A stretch of 15,956 nucleotides of DNA from Flavobacteriales bacterium UBA7382 (lineage in GTDB: Bacteria > Bacteroidota > Bacteroidia > Flavobacteriales_D > Sanyastnellaceae): positions 14,888 through 30,843 of the forward strand of contig DKNS01000053.1 in NCBI GenBank assembly GCA_002469765.1, in the 5' to 3' direction. Positions 1-7,278 of this stretch are shown here, in pieces. The translations under genes were made by a program, and so were the position numbers. Below the pieces are notes generated by a model. That model had not been told where the DNA came from. It searched no databases and worked only from the letters and a program-made list of their open reading frames with translations. How positions within the stretch are numbered: position 1 is the first letter of the stretch; every line of letters starts with the position of its first letter.

Positions 1-455
1 GGGTCGACAATGAGCAAGGATCGAATGGCGAACGGCGTGTCCACCGAGCCCACCATGTTGAGCACTCCCTCGTTGCGGTTGGGGTCTTCCACAGAAAGCT
101 CGTACACCCCGGGGCCCCCGTAGGTGTGCGTGCCCCGGTAGGTGTTCACCTGAACGTTGCCGCCGAGTTGGCTCACGGGCAATTCGCGCGCCAAACTGTC
201 AAGGTCGGCCCCCGTTTCGTCGCCCCACCGCAAAAACAAAAAAGGTCGGTCCGCCAAGGCGTCGGACTTCGTGTATGTCGTGATGACCACTTCGTAGGTC
301 AACCCTTGAACGTGGGTGTACGTGATCTCGCCAGCGCGGTTGTGGGTCGCCCATCCCATCGTGGCGTGAACGACCATGACCCACGTCATTGCCACCCACG
401 TTCGCCACCTCACGAGAACGGGGACGGACAGGATTGGATTTTGGCGTAAAGTCAT
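1..455 (-). CDS. Secreted surface protein, N-terminal part (cut by window edge)
   Basis: The frame stays open from an ATG at 455 to the left edge, giving 151 residues of a longer protein. The first ~36 residues have a basic start and a Trp/Val/Met-rich hydrophobic stretch ending in GWA, consistent with a signal peptide cleaved before THNRAGEITY (from about residue 37). The sequence after it (AGEITYTHVQGLTYEVVITT, then residues with RPFLFLRWGDE) resembles the N-terminus of large Bacteroidota exoproteins that usually end in a gliding-motility-associated/type IX sorting domain. That C-terminus is outside the window, so the secretion route is inferred. The start is favoured because a TACCTTGG box lies 7 bases upstream; an internal Met at residue 23 would leave a shorter leader. 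It is divergent from pdxA across only 41 bp. Biochemical function is unknown. Confidence 0.6.
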   Translation of the reverse strand, partial: MTLRQNPILSVPVLVRWRTWVAMTWVMVVHATMGWATHNRAGEITYTHVQGLTYEVVITTYTKSDALADRPFLFLRWGDETGADLDSLARELPVSQLGGNVQVNTYRGTHTYGGPGVYELSVEDPNRNEGVLNMVGSVDTPFAIRSLLIVD

Positions 456-462
456 GGAAAGA

Positions 463-470
463 CCAAGGTA
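463..470 (-). promoter_or_regulatory. Putative -7 box for the secreted protein gene
   Basis: On the minus strand this reads TACCTTGG, close to the Bacteroidota -7 consensus TAnnTTTG. It ends 7 bases before the ATG at 455, so the transcript leader would be only about 4 bases. It is paired head-away with the pdxA box 8 bp to the right. Confidence 0.4.
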
Positions 471-478
471 CTCGTCGC

Positions 479-486
479 TACCTTTG
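479..486 (+). promoter_or_regulatory. Putative -7 box for pdxA
   Basis: TACCTTTG is an exact match to TAnnTTTG. It ends 10 bases before the pdxA ATG, predicting a leader of about 7 bases. No convincing -33 TTG is seen at the usual distance; that position falls in the first bases of the divergent gene. Confidence 0.5.
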
Positions 487-496
487 ACCAACCTCC

Positions 497-1561
497 ATGA
501 GCTCCAAGAATTCAAAAATCAGGGTTGGCATTTCCTGCGGCGACCCCAACGGCATCGGGTTGGAAGCGCTGGCCGACGCCTTCCGCGATGAGCGCACCCT
601 CGCAGGCATTGTGCCTGTGGTCTTTGCCCCGCGTGGCCTTGCAGAGCGTGCTTTCGAAAACATCGATTGGAACGAGGTGGGGGATGTGTCGGAAGCACGC
701 TCGGGCCAGATCAATGTACTCGACTTTGAGGCGGGCGACTTCAACCATCAACCCGGTGAGGCGACCCAACAAGCCGGTGCCGTGGCCATGGAAAGCCTGC
801 AACGCGCCGTGGGTCACTTGGCCAAGACCGCCGTGGACGTGCTTGTCACGGCGCCCATCAACAAGGACACCATCCGACAGGCGGGCTTCTCATTCCCTGG
901 CCACACCGAATACCTCGCGAGCGAGGCCGGCGTGGACGACGTGCTCATGCTGCTTTGTTGCGAGGGACTTCGGATTGGCATGGTCACCGGCCACGTCGCG
1001 TTGAAAGACGTGAGTGCGCAGTTAACACCAGACCGCATCCTGACCAAGTTGCGGTTGATGAACAACTGTTTGATCCGGGACTTTGGCATTCCCACGCCAA
1101 GGATTGCCGTGTTGGGGCTGAACCCCCATGCCGGCGACAACGGCATGATGGGCGACGAAGAGAAGCGCATTTTGGCCCCTGCCCTGGACAAAGCCAAAGG
1201 CGAAGGCATCGAGGCCATGGGGCCATACGCCGCCGACGGCTTCTTCGGTTCAGGGGCGTTCAAGCACTTCGACGGGGTGCTCGCCATGTACCACGACCAA
1301 GGCCTTGCGCCTTTCAAGGCTCTGAGCTTTGGACGGGGGGTGAACTTCACCGCGGGCCTGCCCATTGTGCGGACCAGCCCAGACCACGGCACCGGTTTTG
1401 ACATCGCCGGGCAAGGAAAAGCCCAAGGCGCCTCCATCCGAGAAGCCATCCGCCTGGCATGCGACGTGCGGAAGCACCGCCTCGAACACCGGGAATTTGC
1501 TGGAAACCCCCTCGAAATCGCGCCACCCAAACCCGAGTACAGGGGGCGTGGACGAGGTTGA
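497..1561 (+). CDS. pdxA: 4-hydroxythreonine-4-phosphate dehydrogenase
   Basis: PdxA oxidises 4-phosphohydroxy-L-threonine with NAD(P)+ and, with PdxJ, forms pyridoxine 5'-phosphate in the DXP-dependent vitamin B6 pathway; it is a cytosolic metal-dependent dimer. The 354-residue product has the usual family length and motifs: GDPNGIG (16-22), VTAPINK (117-123), GHTEYLA (135-141), LNPHAGDNG (208-216), YHDQGLAPFK (265-274) and RTSPDHGTGFDIAG (292-305). The three metal-binding histidines are present as H166, H211 and H266, the same numbering as in the E. coli enzyme. The C-terminus ends in a short basic tail, PEYRGRGRG. The ATG at 497 leaves a short natural N-terminus before KIRVGISCGDPNG. It heads the plus-strand block, with 65 bp and a fresh promoter-like box before the next gene, so it may be transcribed alone or read through. 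Confidence 0.95.
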   Translation: MSSKNSKIRVGISCGDPNGIGLEALADAFRDERTLAGIVPVVFAPRGLAERAFENIDWNEVGDVSEARSGQINVLDFEAGDFNHQPGEATQQAGAVAMESLQRAVGHLAKTAVDVLVTAPINKDTIRQAGFSFPGHTEYLASEAGVDDVLMLLCCEGLRIGMVTGHVALKDVSAQLTPDRILTKLRLMNNCLIRDFGIPTPRIAVLGLNPHAGDNGMMGDEEKRILAPALDKAKGEGIEAMGPYAADGFFGSGAFKHFDGVLAMYHDQGLAPFKALSFGRGVNFTAGLPIVRTSPDHGTGFDIAGQGKAQGASIREAIRLACDVRKHRLEHREFAGNPLEIAPPKPEYRGRGRG

Positions 1562-1596
1562 GGCCCGCAAGGGTTGGCAAATCCACCCGGTTTGGC

Positions 1597-1604
1597 TAAC
1601 TTTG
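1597..1604 (+). promoter_or_regulatory. Putative -7 box for DUF177-rpmF
   Basis: TAACTTTG matches TAnnTTTG exactly. A TTG at 1574-1576 lies 20 bases upstream, a plausible -33 element, making this the best-formed promoter in the window. It would give a leader of roughly 19 bases before the ATG at 1627. Confidence 0.5.
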
Positions 1605-1626
1605 CACTCCCCAAAAATTGGAGGAC

Positions 1627-2139
1627 ATGGATTTGATGGCCGATTACCGCATCCCGTTTGTGGGTTTGAAGCCTGGAAAACATGAATTCCAAATGCGTGT
1701 GGACCCGGAGTTCTTTGCTTGTTTTCCCCATTCCGACGTGGATCAAGTCCATGGAGAAGTGCATGTGGAGTTGGACAAACTCGACACCACCATGACCCTT
1801 CGCCTGGACCTCGACGCCCAACTCACCGCTCCATGCGACCGATGCTTGGACGACGTGAACATCCCACTTGCAAGCAGCGATCGCATCTCGATCCGCTTTG
1901 GAGACAACACGATGTTGGAAGACGACTTGTGGATTCTTGGCACCAAGGAGTACGAATTGGATCTGGCGCACGCCATTTTCCAACTGGTGCTCCTGGCAAA
2001 ACCCTCCCGAGTCATCCACGAAAAGGAAACCGATTGCGACTTCAGCATGACTGAGTGGCAAGACGATTCTGCGCAGGATGGAGAAGACGGCGATGACATC
2101 GACCCACGCTGGGCAGCATTGAAACGACTCGACAACTAA
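1627..2139 (+). CDS. DUF177 (YceD-family) protein
   Basis: This is a YceD/DUF177 family protein of about 170 residues, encoded directly upstream of rpmF as in many bacteria; in plants and E. coli the family is linked to 23S rRNA processing or accumulation, so a ribosome-assembly role is inferred. Visible features are the opening YRIPFVGLKPGKHEF, a central CDRCLDD segment (the typical CxxC) and the acidic C-terminus ending in DPRWAALKRL, all characteristic of Bacteroidota members. Start choice is uncertain: ATG 1627 or ATG 1636 are both possible, and GGAGG at 1620-1624 (the only clear Shine-Dalgarno-like run in the window) is better spaced for 1636. A TTG at 1618 would extend the frame but is unlikely. 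The rpmF start follows the stop by 6 bases, so the two are surely co-transcribed. Confidence 0.85.
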   Translation: MDLMADYRIPFVGLKPGKHEFQMRVDPEFFACFPHSDVDQVHGEVHVELDKLDTTMTLRLDLDAQLTAPCDRCLDDVNIPLASSDRISIRFGDNTMLEDDLWILGTKEYELDLAHAIFQLVLLAKPSRVIHEKETDCDFSMTEWQDDSAQDGEDGDDIDPRWAALKRLDN

Positions 2140-2145
2140 CGCACC

Positions 2146-2334
2146 ATGGCACATCCCAAAAGACGGCAGAGCAAAACGCGCACGCGAAAGCGCCGCACCC
2201 ACGATGCTTTGACTCCTCCCAACGTGAGCACCTGTCCAACCACGGGTCAGGCGCATCTTTCTCACCGTGCCCACTGGCACGAAGGCAAGCTCTACTACAA
2301 GGGTAAGGTGGTGATGGAGCGCGACGAAGCGTAA
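2146..2334 (+). CDS. rpmF: 50S ribosomal protein L32
   Basis: This 62-residue basic protein begins MAHPKRRQSKTRTRKRRTHD, the unmistakable L32 N-terminus, followed by CPTTGQAHLSHRAHWHEGK. Only one cysteine (C30) remains in the region where zinc-ribbon L32 proteins carry four, so this is the zinc-free form usual in the Bacteroidota. It is a structural protein of the large ribosomal subunit. It lies 6 bases behind the DUF177 gene and is followed by a hairpin terminator 28 bases after its stop. No Shine-Dalgarno is seen before the ATG. Confidence 0.97.
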   Translation: MAHPKRRQSKTRTRKRRTHDALTPPNVSTCPTTGQAHLSHRAHWHEGKLYYKGKVVMERDEA

Positions 2335-2362
2335 CTGCCCGAATTCTTCTCGTCATTTATGG

Positions 2363-2407
2363 GCGACACGAAAAAGGATTCCAAATGGAGTCCTTTTTTC
2401 ATGTCGC
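2363..2407 (+). terminator. Hairpin terminator after rpmF
   Basis: A near-perfect inverted repeat of about 20 bp per arm: GCGACACGAAAAAGGATTCC, loop AAAT, then the complementary arm containing CCTTTTTTC and ending ATGTCGC. The A-run in the left arm pairs with the T-run in the right arm, so the hairpin would also offer a U-run for intrinsic termination and could work from either direction. It separates DUF177-rpmF from fabH-accBC. Confidence 0.7.
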
Positions 2408-2472
2408 AACTTTTCCACGGAACCCGTTGAAGACTCACACGTTGACGGACTTTCCCCCTCAGAAGAGCCCTC

Positions 2473-2480
2473 TACCTTTG
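2473..2480 (+). promoter_or_regulatory. Putative -7 box for fabH-accB-accC
   Basis: TACCTTTG is an exact match to TAnnTTTG, 22 bases before the fabH ATG. A TTGACG at 2442-2447 lies somewhat farther upstream than the usual -33 spacing. The rest of the gap between the rpmF terminator and this box (about 65 bp) shows nothing else recognisable. Confidence 0.5.
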
Positions 2481-2502
2481 GCCAACTCTGAACTCCACAC
2501 CG

Positions 2503-3501
2503 ATGCCTGCAGCCATCACATGCGTCTCGGGATATTTGCCTGAAGACAAGCTCACCAACCTCGACCTGGAAAAAATGGTCGACACCACCGACGAATGGAT
2601 CCGGACCCGTACGGGCATCCAAGAACGTCGCATCCTCAAGGATCCCAACAAAGCCACGTCGGACATGGGCGCAGAAGCCGTGAAGTCTTTGTGTGCCAAG
2701 TCTGGACTGGCCCCTGAGGACATCGACATCGTCGTCTGCGCCACCGTGACACCCGACATGTTGTTCCCTTCCACCGCCAACCTCATTGCCCACAAAGCGG
2801 GCGCAACGAAGGCGTGGGGGTTTGACCTGTCTGCGGCATGCAGTGGCTTTTTGTTCGCCTTGACCACTGGTGCCCAATTCGTGGAAAACGGCACCGCCAA
2901 AAATGTGGTTGTCGTAGGGGCCGACAAAATGAGCTCCATCGTCGATTACACGGACCGAACCACATGCGTCCTCTTTGGAGATGGTGCAGCCGCCGTGTTG
3001 TTGCAACAGGACGAAGGCGACTGCGGAATCATCGACAGCCAACTGTACTCGGATGGCGCTGGAGGAGATTACCTATGCATGAAGGCAGGAGGATCCCTTC
3101 GCCCCGCGAGTCATGAAACGGTGGACGCCAAGCAACACTTCCTTTACCAGGACGGCCAGCCTGTGTTCAAGGCAGCGGTCACCAACATGGCCGACGTGAG
3201 CTACGAGGTGATGGAGCGGAACAACCTGACTGCGGAGGACGTAGCTTGGCTTGTGCCCCACCAGGCAAACTTGCGCATCATCGATGCCACCCAACGACGC
3301 ACCGGCCTGCCTCGCGAGAAGGTCATGATCAACATTCAGAATTACGGCAACACCACCGCGGGCACCATCCCGCTTTGCCTTCACGATTGGGAATCGCAAC
3401 TCAAACGTGGCGACAACCTCATCCTGGCCGCATTTGGCGGCGGATTCACATGGGGCTCTGTCTACCTCAAATGGGCTTACGACGGCAGCACATTCGCCTG
3501 A
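2503..3501 (+). CDS. fabH: 3-oxoacyl-ACP synthase III (KAS III)
   Basis: FabH condenses acetyl-CoA (or branched acyl-CoA primers, as is common in Bacteroidota) with malonyl-ACP to begin type II fatty-acid synthesis in the cytosol. The 332-residue length is normal. The thiolase-fold catalytic triad is visible: Cys113 in AACSGF, His253 in VPHQANLRI and Asn283 in NYGNTTAGTIP. The Gly-rich FGDGAAAVLL (158-167) and C-terminal AAFGGGFTWGS (309-319) are also typical. The primer preference cannot be read from the sequence. It is followed by accB after 49 bp and shares a job with accB and accC, which make the malonyl-CoA precursor. The start at ATG 2503 puts the conserved ITCVSGYLPE at the N-terminus. 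Confidence 0.95.
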   Translation: MPAAITCVSGYLPEDKLTNLDLEKMVDTTDEWIRTRTGIQERRILKDPNKATSDMGAEAVKSLCAKSGLAPEDIDIVVCATVTPDMLFPSTANLIAHKAGATKAWGFDLSAACSGFLFALTTGAQFVENGTAKNVVVVGADKMSSIVDYTDRTTCVLFGDGAAAVLLQQDEGDCGIIDSQLYSDGAGGDYLCMKAGGSLRPASHETVDAKQHFLYQDGQPVFKAAVTNMADVSYEVMERNNLTAEDVAWLVPHQANLRIIDATQRRTGLPREKVMINIQNYGNTTAGTIPLCLHDWESQLKRGDNLILAAFGGGFTWGSVYLKWAYDGSTFA

Positions 3502-3516
3502 CAAGTCAGTCCTATC

Positions 3517-3524
3517 TACCTTCC
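3517..3524 (+). promoter_or_regulatory. Weak -7-like box before accB
   Basis: TACCTTCC in the 49-bp fabH-accB gap partly resembles the box seen elsewhere in the window but lacks the final TG. It may be a minor internal promoter or chance. Confidence 0.2.
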
Positions 3525-3550
3525 CCCCTGAAAAACCAAAAATCTCCGAC

Positions 3551-4066
3551 ATGAAACTGACGGAAATCCAGGACCTCATCAAATTCATTGCACGCGCTGG
3601 CGTCACCGAAGTTGAGATTGAGCAAAAAGAATTTAAGATCACCATCAAGTCTGAAATGCCCAAGGGACGAGGCAAAAAGGACGAAGCGATGGTCCAAACC
3701 ATCCAAGTGCCCACGGCCGTGCCGCAAGGCATGGTGGCACCCCCTTTAGCTGCAGCGCCTTTGGTCACGCCTGCCCAAGCGGCACCCGCTGCCCCGGCAG
3801 CCCCAGCTGCGGAAGAAGATTCGAACTTGATTGAAATCAAGTCCCCCATGATCGGCACCTTCTACCGCCGCGCGGCCCCGGACAAGGACGTTTTCTGCGA
3901 AGTCGGAGACGTGTTGAAGCCAGGCGACACCGTGTGTGTGGTGGAAGCCATGAAGCTCTTCAACGAGATCGAATCTGAAGTCTCAGGCAAGATTGTCAAG
4001 ATCTTGGTCGACGACAACTCCCCCGTGGAATTCGACCAGCCACTCTTCTTGGTGGACCCCTCTTGA
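3551..4066 (+). CDS. accB: Biotin carboxyl carrier protein of acetyl-CoA carboxylase
   Basis: This is the BCCP subunit that carries biotin between the biotin carboxylase (accC, next gene) and the carboxyltransferase. The 171-residue protein has the normal layout: N-terminal helix MKLTEIQDLIKFIARAGVTE, a Lys-containing strand, a mobile Ala/Pro-rich linker (about 55-88, many Ala-Pro-Ala units), then the biotinyl domain from SPMIGTFYRR. The biotinylated lysine is K135 in VVEAMKLFNEIE. The ATG at 3551 is chosen because the family begins exactly here; the open frame extends upstream into fabH without meaning. Only 24 bp separate it from accC. Confidence 0.96.
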   Translation: MKLTEIQDLIKFIARAGVTEVEIEQKEFKITIKSEMPKGRGKKDEAMVQTIQVPTAVPQGMVAPPLAAAPLVTPAQAAPAAPAAPAAEEDSNLIEIKSPMIGTFYRRAAPDKDVFCEVGDVLKPGDTVCVVEAMKLFNEIESEVSGKIVKILVDDNSPVEFDQPLFLVDPS

Positions 4067-4090
4067 TCCGTTGAATCCAATCCTGAACGC

Positions 4091-5425
4091 ATGTTCAACA
4101 AGATTCTGATTGCCAACCGCGGCGAGATTGCACTTCGTGTGATTCGCACTTGCCGTGAAATGGGCATCTCCACGGTGGCAGTGTATTCCACCGCGGACCG
4201 AGACAGCCTCCACGTGCGCTTCGCAGACGAAGCAGTGTGCATCGGCCCTGCCTCGAGCGCGCAGAGCTACCTCAACATCCCCAACATCATTGCCGCCGCG
4301 GAAATCACCAATGCGGACGCCATTCACCCTGGTTACGGCTTCTTGTCGGAGAACGCGAACTTCTCGCGCATTTGTGCTGAAAACGACATCAAGTTCATCG
4401 GCGCAAGCCCAGAGATGATCGATGCCATGGGTGACAAGGCTTCGGCCAAGGCCACGATGAAGGACGCTGGGGTGCCCACGATTCCAGGCAGTGCAGGCAT
4501 TTTGGCCGACTTCGACGACGCCAAGGCCTGCGCCCATGAAATCGGTTACCCCATCATGCTGAAGGCCACGGCCGGCGGCGGCGGCAAGGGCATGCAGGTG
4601 TGTCACAACGACGAAGAATTGGCTGAAGGGTGGGAATCCACCCGTCGCGAGGCAGGCGCTGCGTTTGGCAACGACGGCATGTACATGGAGAAGTTTGTGG
4701 TCGAGCCCCGCCACATTGAAATCCAAATCGCCTCCGACCAGCGTGGAAAAGCGTGCCACCTCAGCGAGCGCGATTGCTCCATCCAACGTCGCCACCAAAA
4801 GCTGGTGGAAGAAACCCCTTCCCCTTACATGACGGACAAACTCCGTGAAGACATGGGGGAAGCGGCCATCAAGGCCGCAGAGGCGGTGAAATACGAAGGC
4901 GTGGGCACCGTGGAATTCTTGGTCGACGCCGACCGGAACTTCTACTTCATGGAAATGAACACCCGGATTCAGGTGGAGCACACAATCACCGAAGAAGTGA
5001 TCGACTACGATTTGATCAAGGAACAAATCAAGTTGGCGGCTGGCGAGAAAATCACAGGCCGCAACCACTACCCCAAGCTCCACAGCATCCAGTGCCGCAT
5101 CAACGCCGAGGACCCCGACCGCAACTTCGCGCCGAGCCCTGGCCGCATCACGGATTATCACGCCCCGGGAGGACACGGCGTACGTGTGGATACCCACGCC
5201 TACGCGGGATACATGATTCCTCCGCACTACGACAGCATGATCAGCAAGTTGATCGTGGTGGCCCAAACCCGGGAGGAGGCGATCACCAAGATGCAGCGCG
5301 CCTTGGACGAGTACATCATTGAAGGGGTGAAAACAACCATCCCTTTCCACCAAAGGCTGATGCGCAACCAGCGCTTCCGAGACGGTGACTTCACCACGAA
5401 GTTCTTGGAAGAAGAGAACGTCTGA
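4091..5425 (+). CDS. accC: Biotin carboxylase subunit of acetyl-CoA carboxylase
   Basis: AccC uses ATP and bicarbonate to carboxylate the biotin on AccB, the first half of malonyl-CoA formation. The 444 residues match the family length. Seen in order: N-terminal MFNKILIANRGEIALRVIRT, HPGYGFLSEN (79-88), K116 in MGDKASAK, the ATP-grasp glycine loop KATAGGGGKGMQV (158-170), RHIEIQ (207-212), HQKLVEE (235-241), and EMNTRIQVEH (288-297) with R292 and E296. The usual Pro of QVEHPVTE is Thr298 here (QVEHTITE), a mild oddity that does not touch a catalytic residue. It is the last gene of the fabH-accBC block and is followed by a strong terminator. Confidence 0.97.
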   Translation: MFNKILIANRGEIALRVIRTCREMGISTVAVYSTADRDSLHVRFADEAVCIGPASSAQSYLNIPNIIAAAEITNADAIHPGYGFLSENANFSRICAENDIKFIGASPEMIDAMGDKASAKATMKDAGVPTIPGSAGILADFDDAKACAHEIGYPIMLKATAGGGGKGMQVCHNDEELAEGWESTRREAGAAFGNDGMYMEKFVVEPRHIEIQIASDQRGKACHLSERDCSIQRRHQKLVEETPSPYMTDKLREDMGEAAIKAAEAVKYEGVGTVEFLVDADRNFYFMEMNTRIQVEHTITEEVIDYDLIKEQIKLAAGEKITGRNHYPKLHSIQCRINAEDPDRNFAPSPGRITDYHAPGGHGVRVDTHAYAGYMIPPHYDSMISKLIVVAQTREEAITKMQRALDEYIIEGVKTTIPFHQRLMRNQRFRDGDFTTKFLEEENV

Positions 5426-5429
5426 ACAG

Positions 5430-5464
5430 ACAACGCCTGGCCCCAAGCCGGGCGTTGTGTTTTT
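5430..5464 (+). terminator. Intrinsic terminator after accC
   Basis: Arms ACAACGCCTGG (5430-5440) and CCGGGCGTTGT (5448-5458) pair over 11 bp with one T-G pair, around a 7-base loop, and are followed by a short T-run to 5464. It starts 5 bases after the accC stop. The T-run runs into the stop codon of the convergent rfaE2-like gene, so the two genes share a 37-bp gap and possibly this hairpin. Confidence 0.8.
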
Positions 5465-5969
5465 AGGCTTGGCCTTGAATCCGTTCGACGAGCGTGGTGG
5501 TGCTCCGGCCGGGCACCAACGGCACCGCCACCACCGAACCTCCTGAAGCCCGCACCTCGGCGCTGCCGACAATGTATTGGACGTCTGTTGGATCCGTGAT
5601 TTGAGGGTCGTAGTCGCCGCCTTTGACCAACACGTCGGGCCGCAAGGCTTGCACCACCTTCAACGGGGTGTCTTCCTCAAACAGGACGACCGCGTCCACG
5701 CAACGAAGGGCCGCCAGCAACTTGGCACGGTCCTCTTCGTGGTTGTAAGGGCGGGCGTCTCCTTTGCCCAAATGCTTGACGCTCGCATCCGCGTTCACCG
5801 CAACCACCAACTTGTCTCCTTGGGCAGCCGCAGCTTCCAACACGGCCACGTGACCCACATGCAGGATGTCAAACACCCCGTTGGTGAGCACCACCTTTTT
5901 GCCTTCGGATTGCCATCCGCCTGCAATTGAGACAATGGCGTCCAAGGACATGGCGGACAGGTCAGCCAC
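5463..5969 (-). CDS. rfaE2: Heptose-1-phosphate adenylyltransferase-like nucleotidyltransferase
   Basis: This 168-residue protein is a stand-alone nucleotidyltransferase of the RfaE C-terminal-domain type, which activates D-glycero-beta-D-manno-heptose 1-phosphate to ADP-heptose for lipopolysaccharide core or other heptosides. The class signature is clear: TNGVFDILHVGH (29-40, the HxGH nucleotide motif), K116 in VKGGDY, and GRSTTTL (154-160, the C-terminal STT/S motif). The kinase half of classic RfaE/HldE is absent, so it would be encoded elsewhere. Substrate is inferred from the family; glycerol-3-phosphate cytidylyltransferase relatives share the fold. Its start overlaps the end of the upstream membrane-protein gene by 8 bp, indicating translational coupling. 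A second Met is at residue 7. Confidence 0.85.
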   Translation of the reverse strand: MADLSAMSLDAIVSIAGGWQSEGKKVVLTNGVFDILHVGHVAVLEAAAAQGDKLVVAVNADASVKHLGKGDARPYNHEEDRAKLLAALRCVDAVVLFEEDTPLKVVQALRPDVLVKGGDYDPQITDPTDVQYIVGSAEVRASGGSVVAVPLVPGRSTTTLVERIQGQA

Positions 5970-6927
5970 GGCGCATCCTGTGCAAGAACAACAACACGTA
6001 GCCCAGGCCTCCGGTCAGGACAATCATGGCAGTTTGGGTCAACCAAATCACGTTGGCCACGGCGAATCCGACGTCGCCCGAAAAGCCGACCGCCGCAAAG
6101 CCCAAAGACACCGCCCAATGGTACGATCCGATGCCTCCTGGAGCCGGCAACACCATGCCAAACCCTCCGGCCACCATGACCAGCACCGCGTCGGTCCAAC
6201 CAATCGAGGCCACCGCCGGGATGGCCTTGAAGAGCACGTACGACATCAAGAAGTACATGCACCAAATGAACAAGGTGTGTGCCAGGAACAGCCCACGTCG
6301 GTCCATGTCCATGACACTTCGAATGCCTTTGCCAATGCCTTGCAAAAAAGTCGCAGCCTTGCCCAAGACACCGGTTCGGTTGGTTTGCTGGGACACCCAG
6401 TACACCCCACCAAATCCCGCCAACCCAACAGCAGCCAATCCAATGAGGGAGGCCGTGGCTGGCAATTGCGCTTCGCGCATCAACTCCAAGAATGCGTCGA
6501 GGTTGGTCACCAATGCGAACGACACCAGGCCAAACAACATGACGAAGTCCACCACACGCTCAGTGATGACCGTCCCAAACAACAAGTCCACAGGGATGTC
6601 GTCGGTTTGGTTCAAGGCGGCACAACGGGCCAATTCGCCAGACCTGGGGACGAACGCGTTTGAGAAATAGGAGAAGGCGACCGCGTGCACACTGCGCACT
6701 GGGGAAGCCTTGTGCCCGCTGGGGGCGAGCAGCAAATTCCATCGCAAGCCCCTGGAAACAATCGCCAAGTAGCCCATCAAAAAAGACGCTGCGATGCCCC
6801 ACCACGAGGCGGACGACATGTCGCGTTTCAGCGCTTCAGGGTCCTCCACGCCTTGCATTGCAAGCCAAAACAGGCCGATGCCAATGCCGAAGAAGACCAA
6901 ATACGTGAAGGCCTTCTTGACATTCAT
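5962..6927 (-). CDS. Flippase-like integral membrane protein (LPG synthase TM-domain family)
   Basis: A 321-residue polytopic inner-membrane protein of the lysylphosphatidylglycerol synthase transmembrane/UPF0104 (AglD/MprF membrane part) family. Hydrophobic segments lie near 8-24, 42-58, 117-140, 158-178, 213-237, 245-262 and 285-314. Family motifs are RGLRWNLLL (59-67), FVPRSGELAR (92-101), ITERVVD (121-127) and the re-entrant PAPGGIGSYH (261-270). There is no soluble aminoacyl-transferase domain. Members are thought to move lipid-linked or phospholipid substrates, but the substrate here is unknown. It starts within the end of panD (ATGA overlap) and runs into the rfaE2-like gene, so an envelope-glycolipid link is suggested by context only. 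A second, divergent family member lies at 9237-10373. Confidence 0.85.
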   Translation of the reverse strand: MNVKKAFTYLVFFGIGIGLFWLAMQGVEDPEALKRDMSSASWWGIAASFLMGYLAIVSRGLRWNLLLAPSGHKASPVRSVHAVAFSYFSNAFVPRSGELARCAALNQTDDIPVDLLFGTVITERVVDFVMLFGLVSFALVTNLDAFLELMREAQLPATASLIGLAAVGLAGFGGVYWVSQQTNRTGVLGKAATFLQGIGKGIRSVMDMDRRGLFLAHTLFIWCMYFLMSYVLFKAIPAVASIGWTDAVLVMVAGGFGMVLPAPGGIGSYHWAVSLGFAAVGFSGDVGFAVANVIWLTQTAMIVLTGGLGYVLLFLHRMRRG

Positions 6928-7274
6928 GCGAGGCGGTTGGTTTCCGTGTTTGGAAACAACACGGTGGGCTTGAAGGACTTCGCTTCATCCGGGGTCATCA
7001 TGCCGTAGGCGATCACGATGACCACGTCTCCGGGCTGGACCCGGCGTGCGGCAGGTCCGTTGAGGCACACTTGACCGGTCCCTCTTTCCCCTGTGATCAC
7101 GTAGGTCTCAATGCGTTCTCCGTTGTTGATGTTGACGATTTGGACTTTCTCTCCTTCCACAAGGCCGGCCGCCTCAATCAAATCAGGGTCCAGCGAAATG
7201 CTCCCGATGTAGTTCAAATCCGCTTGGGTCACAGTCAGCCTGTGCAGCTTGGCGCGCATCACATTGATCAACAT
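6924..7274 (-). CDS. panD: Aspartate 1-decarboxylase (pyruvoyl proenzyme)
   Basis: PanD decarboxylates aspartate to beta-alanine for pantothenate and coenzyme A synthesis. The 116-residue proenzyme matches the family closely: KLHRLTVTQADLNYIGSISL at 9-28, with the self-cleavage site between G24 and S25, where S25 becomes the pyruvoyl group. Further family segments are KVQIVNINNGERIETYVI, GERGTGQVCLNGPAARRVQ and DVVIVIAYG. It begins 9 bases after the stop of the OmpA-like gene; a TAATTTCG box overlapping that stop could give panD its own near-leaderless transcript. Its 3' end overlaps the next gene as ATGA. Nothing in this operon is otherwise a pantothenate gene, so the neighbourhood is packing rather than pathway. 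Confidence 0.97.
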   Translation of the reverse strand: MLINVMRAKLHRLTVTQADLNYIGSISLDPDLIEAAGLVEGEKVQIVNINNGERIETYVITGERGTGQVCLNGPAARRVQPGDVVIVIAYGMMTPDEAKSFKPTVLFPNTETNRLA

Positions 7275-7278
7275 GTCA

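Noticed and set aside
479..486. TACCTTT boxes as ribosome-binding sites
   Set aside because: They resemble the anti-Shine-Dalgarno sequence itself (ACCTCCTTT) and so cannot pair with it; their position and TAnnTTTG form fit a promoter better.
814..2280. 488-codon minus-strand open frame opposite pdxA, DUF177 and rpmF
   Set aside because: It spans three well-recognised plus-strand genes, shows no family likeness and is the kind of long antisense frame that GC-rich third positions create.
3983..5572. 529-codon minus-strand open frame opposite accB/accC
   Set aside because: Opposite strongly conserved accC; His/Val/Gly/Arg-rich shadow sequence and it runs through the accC terminator into rfaE2.
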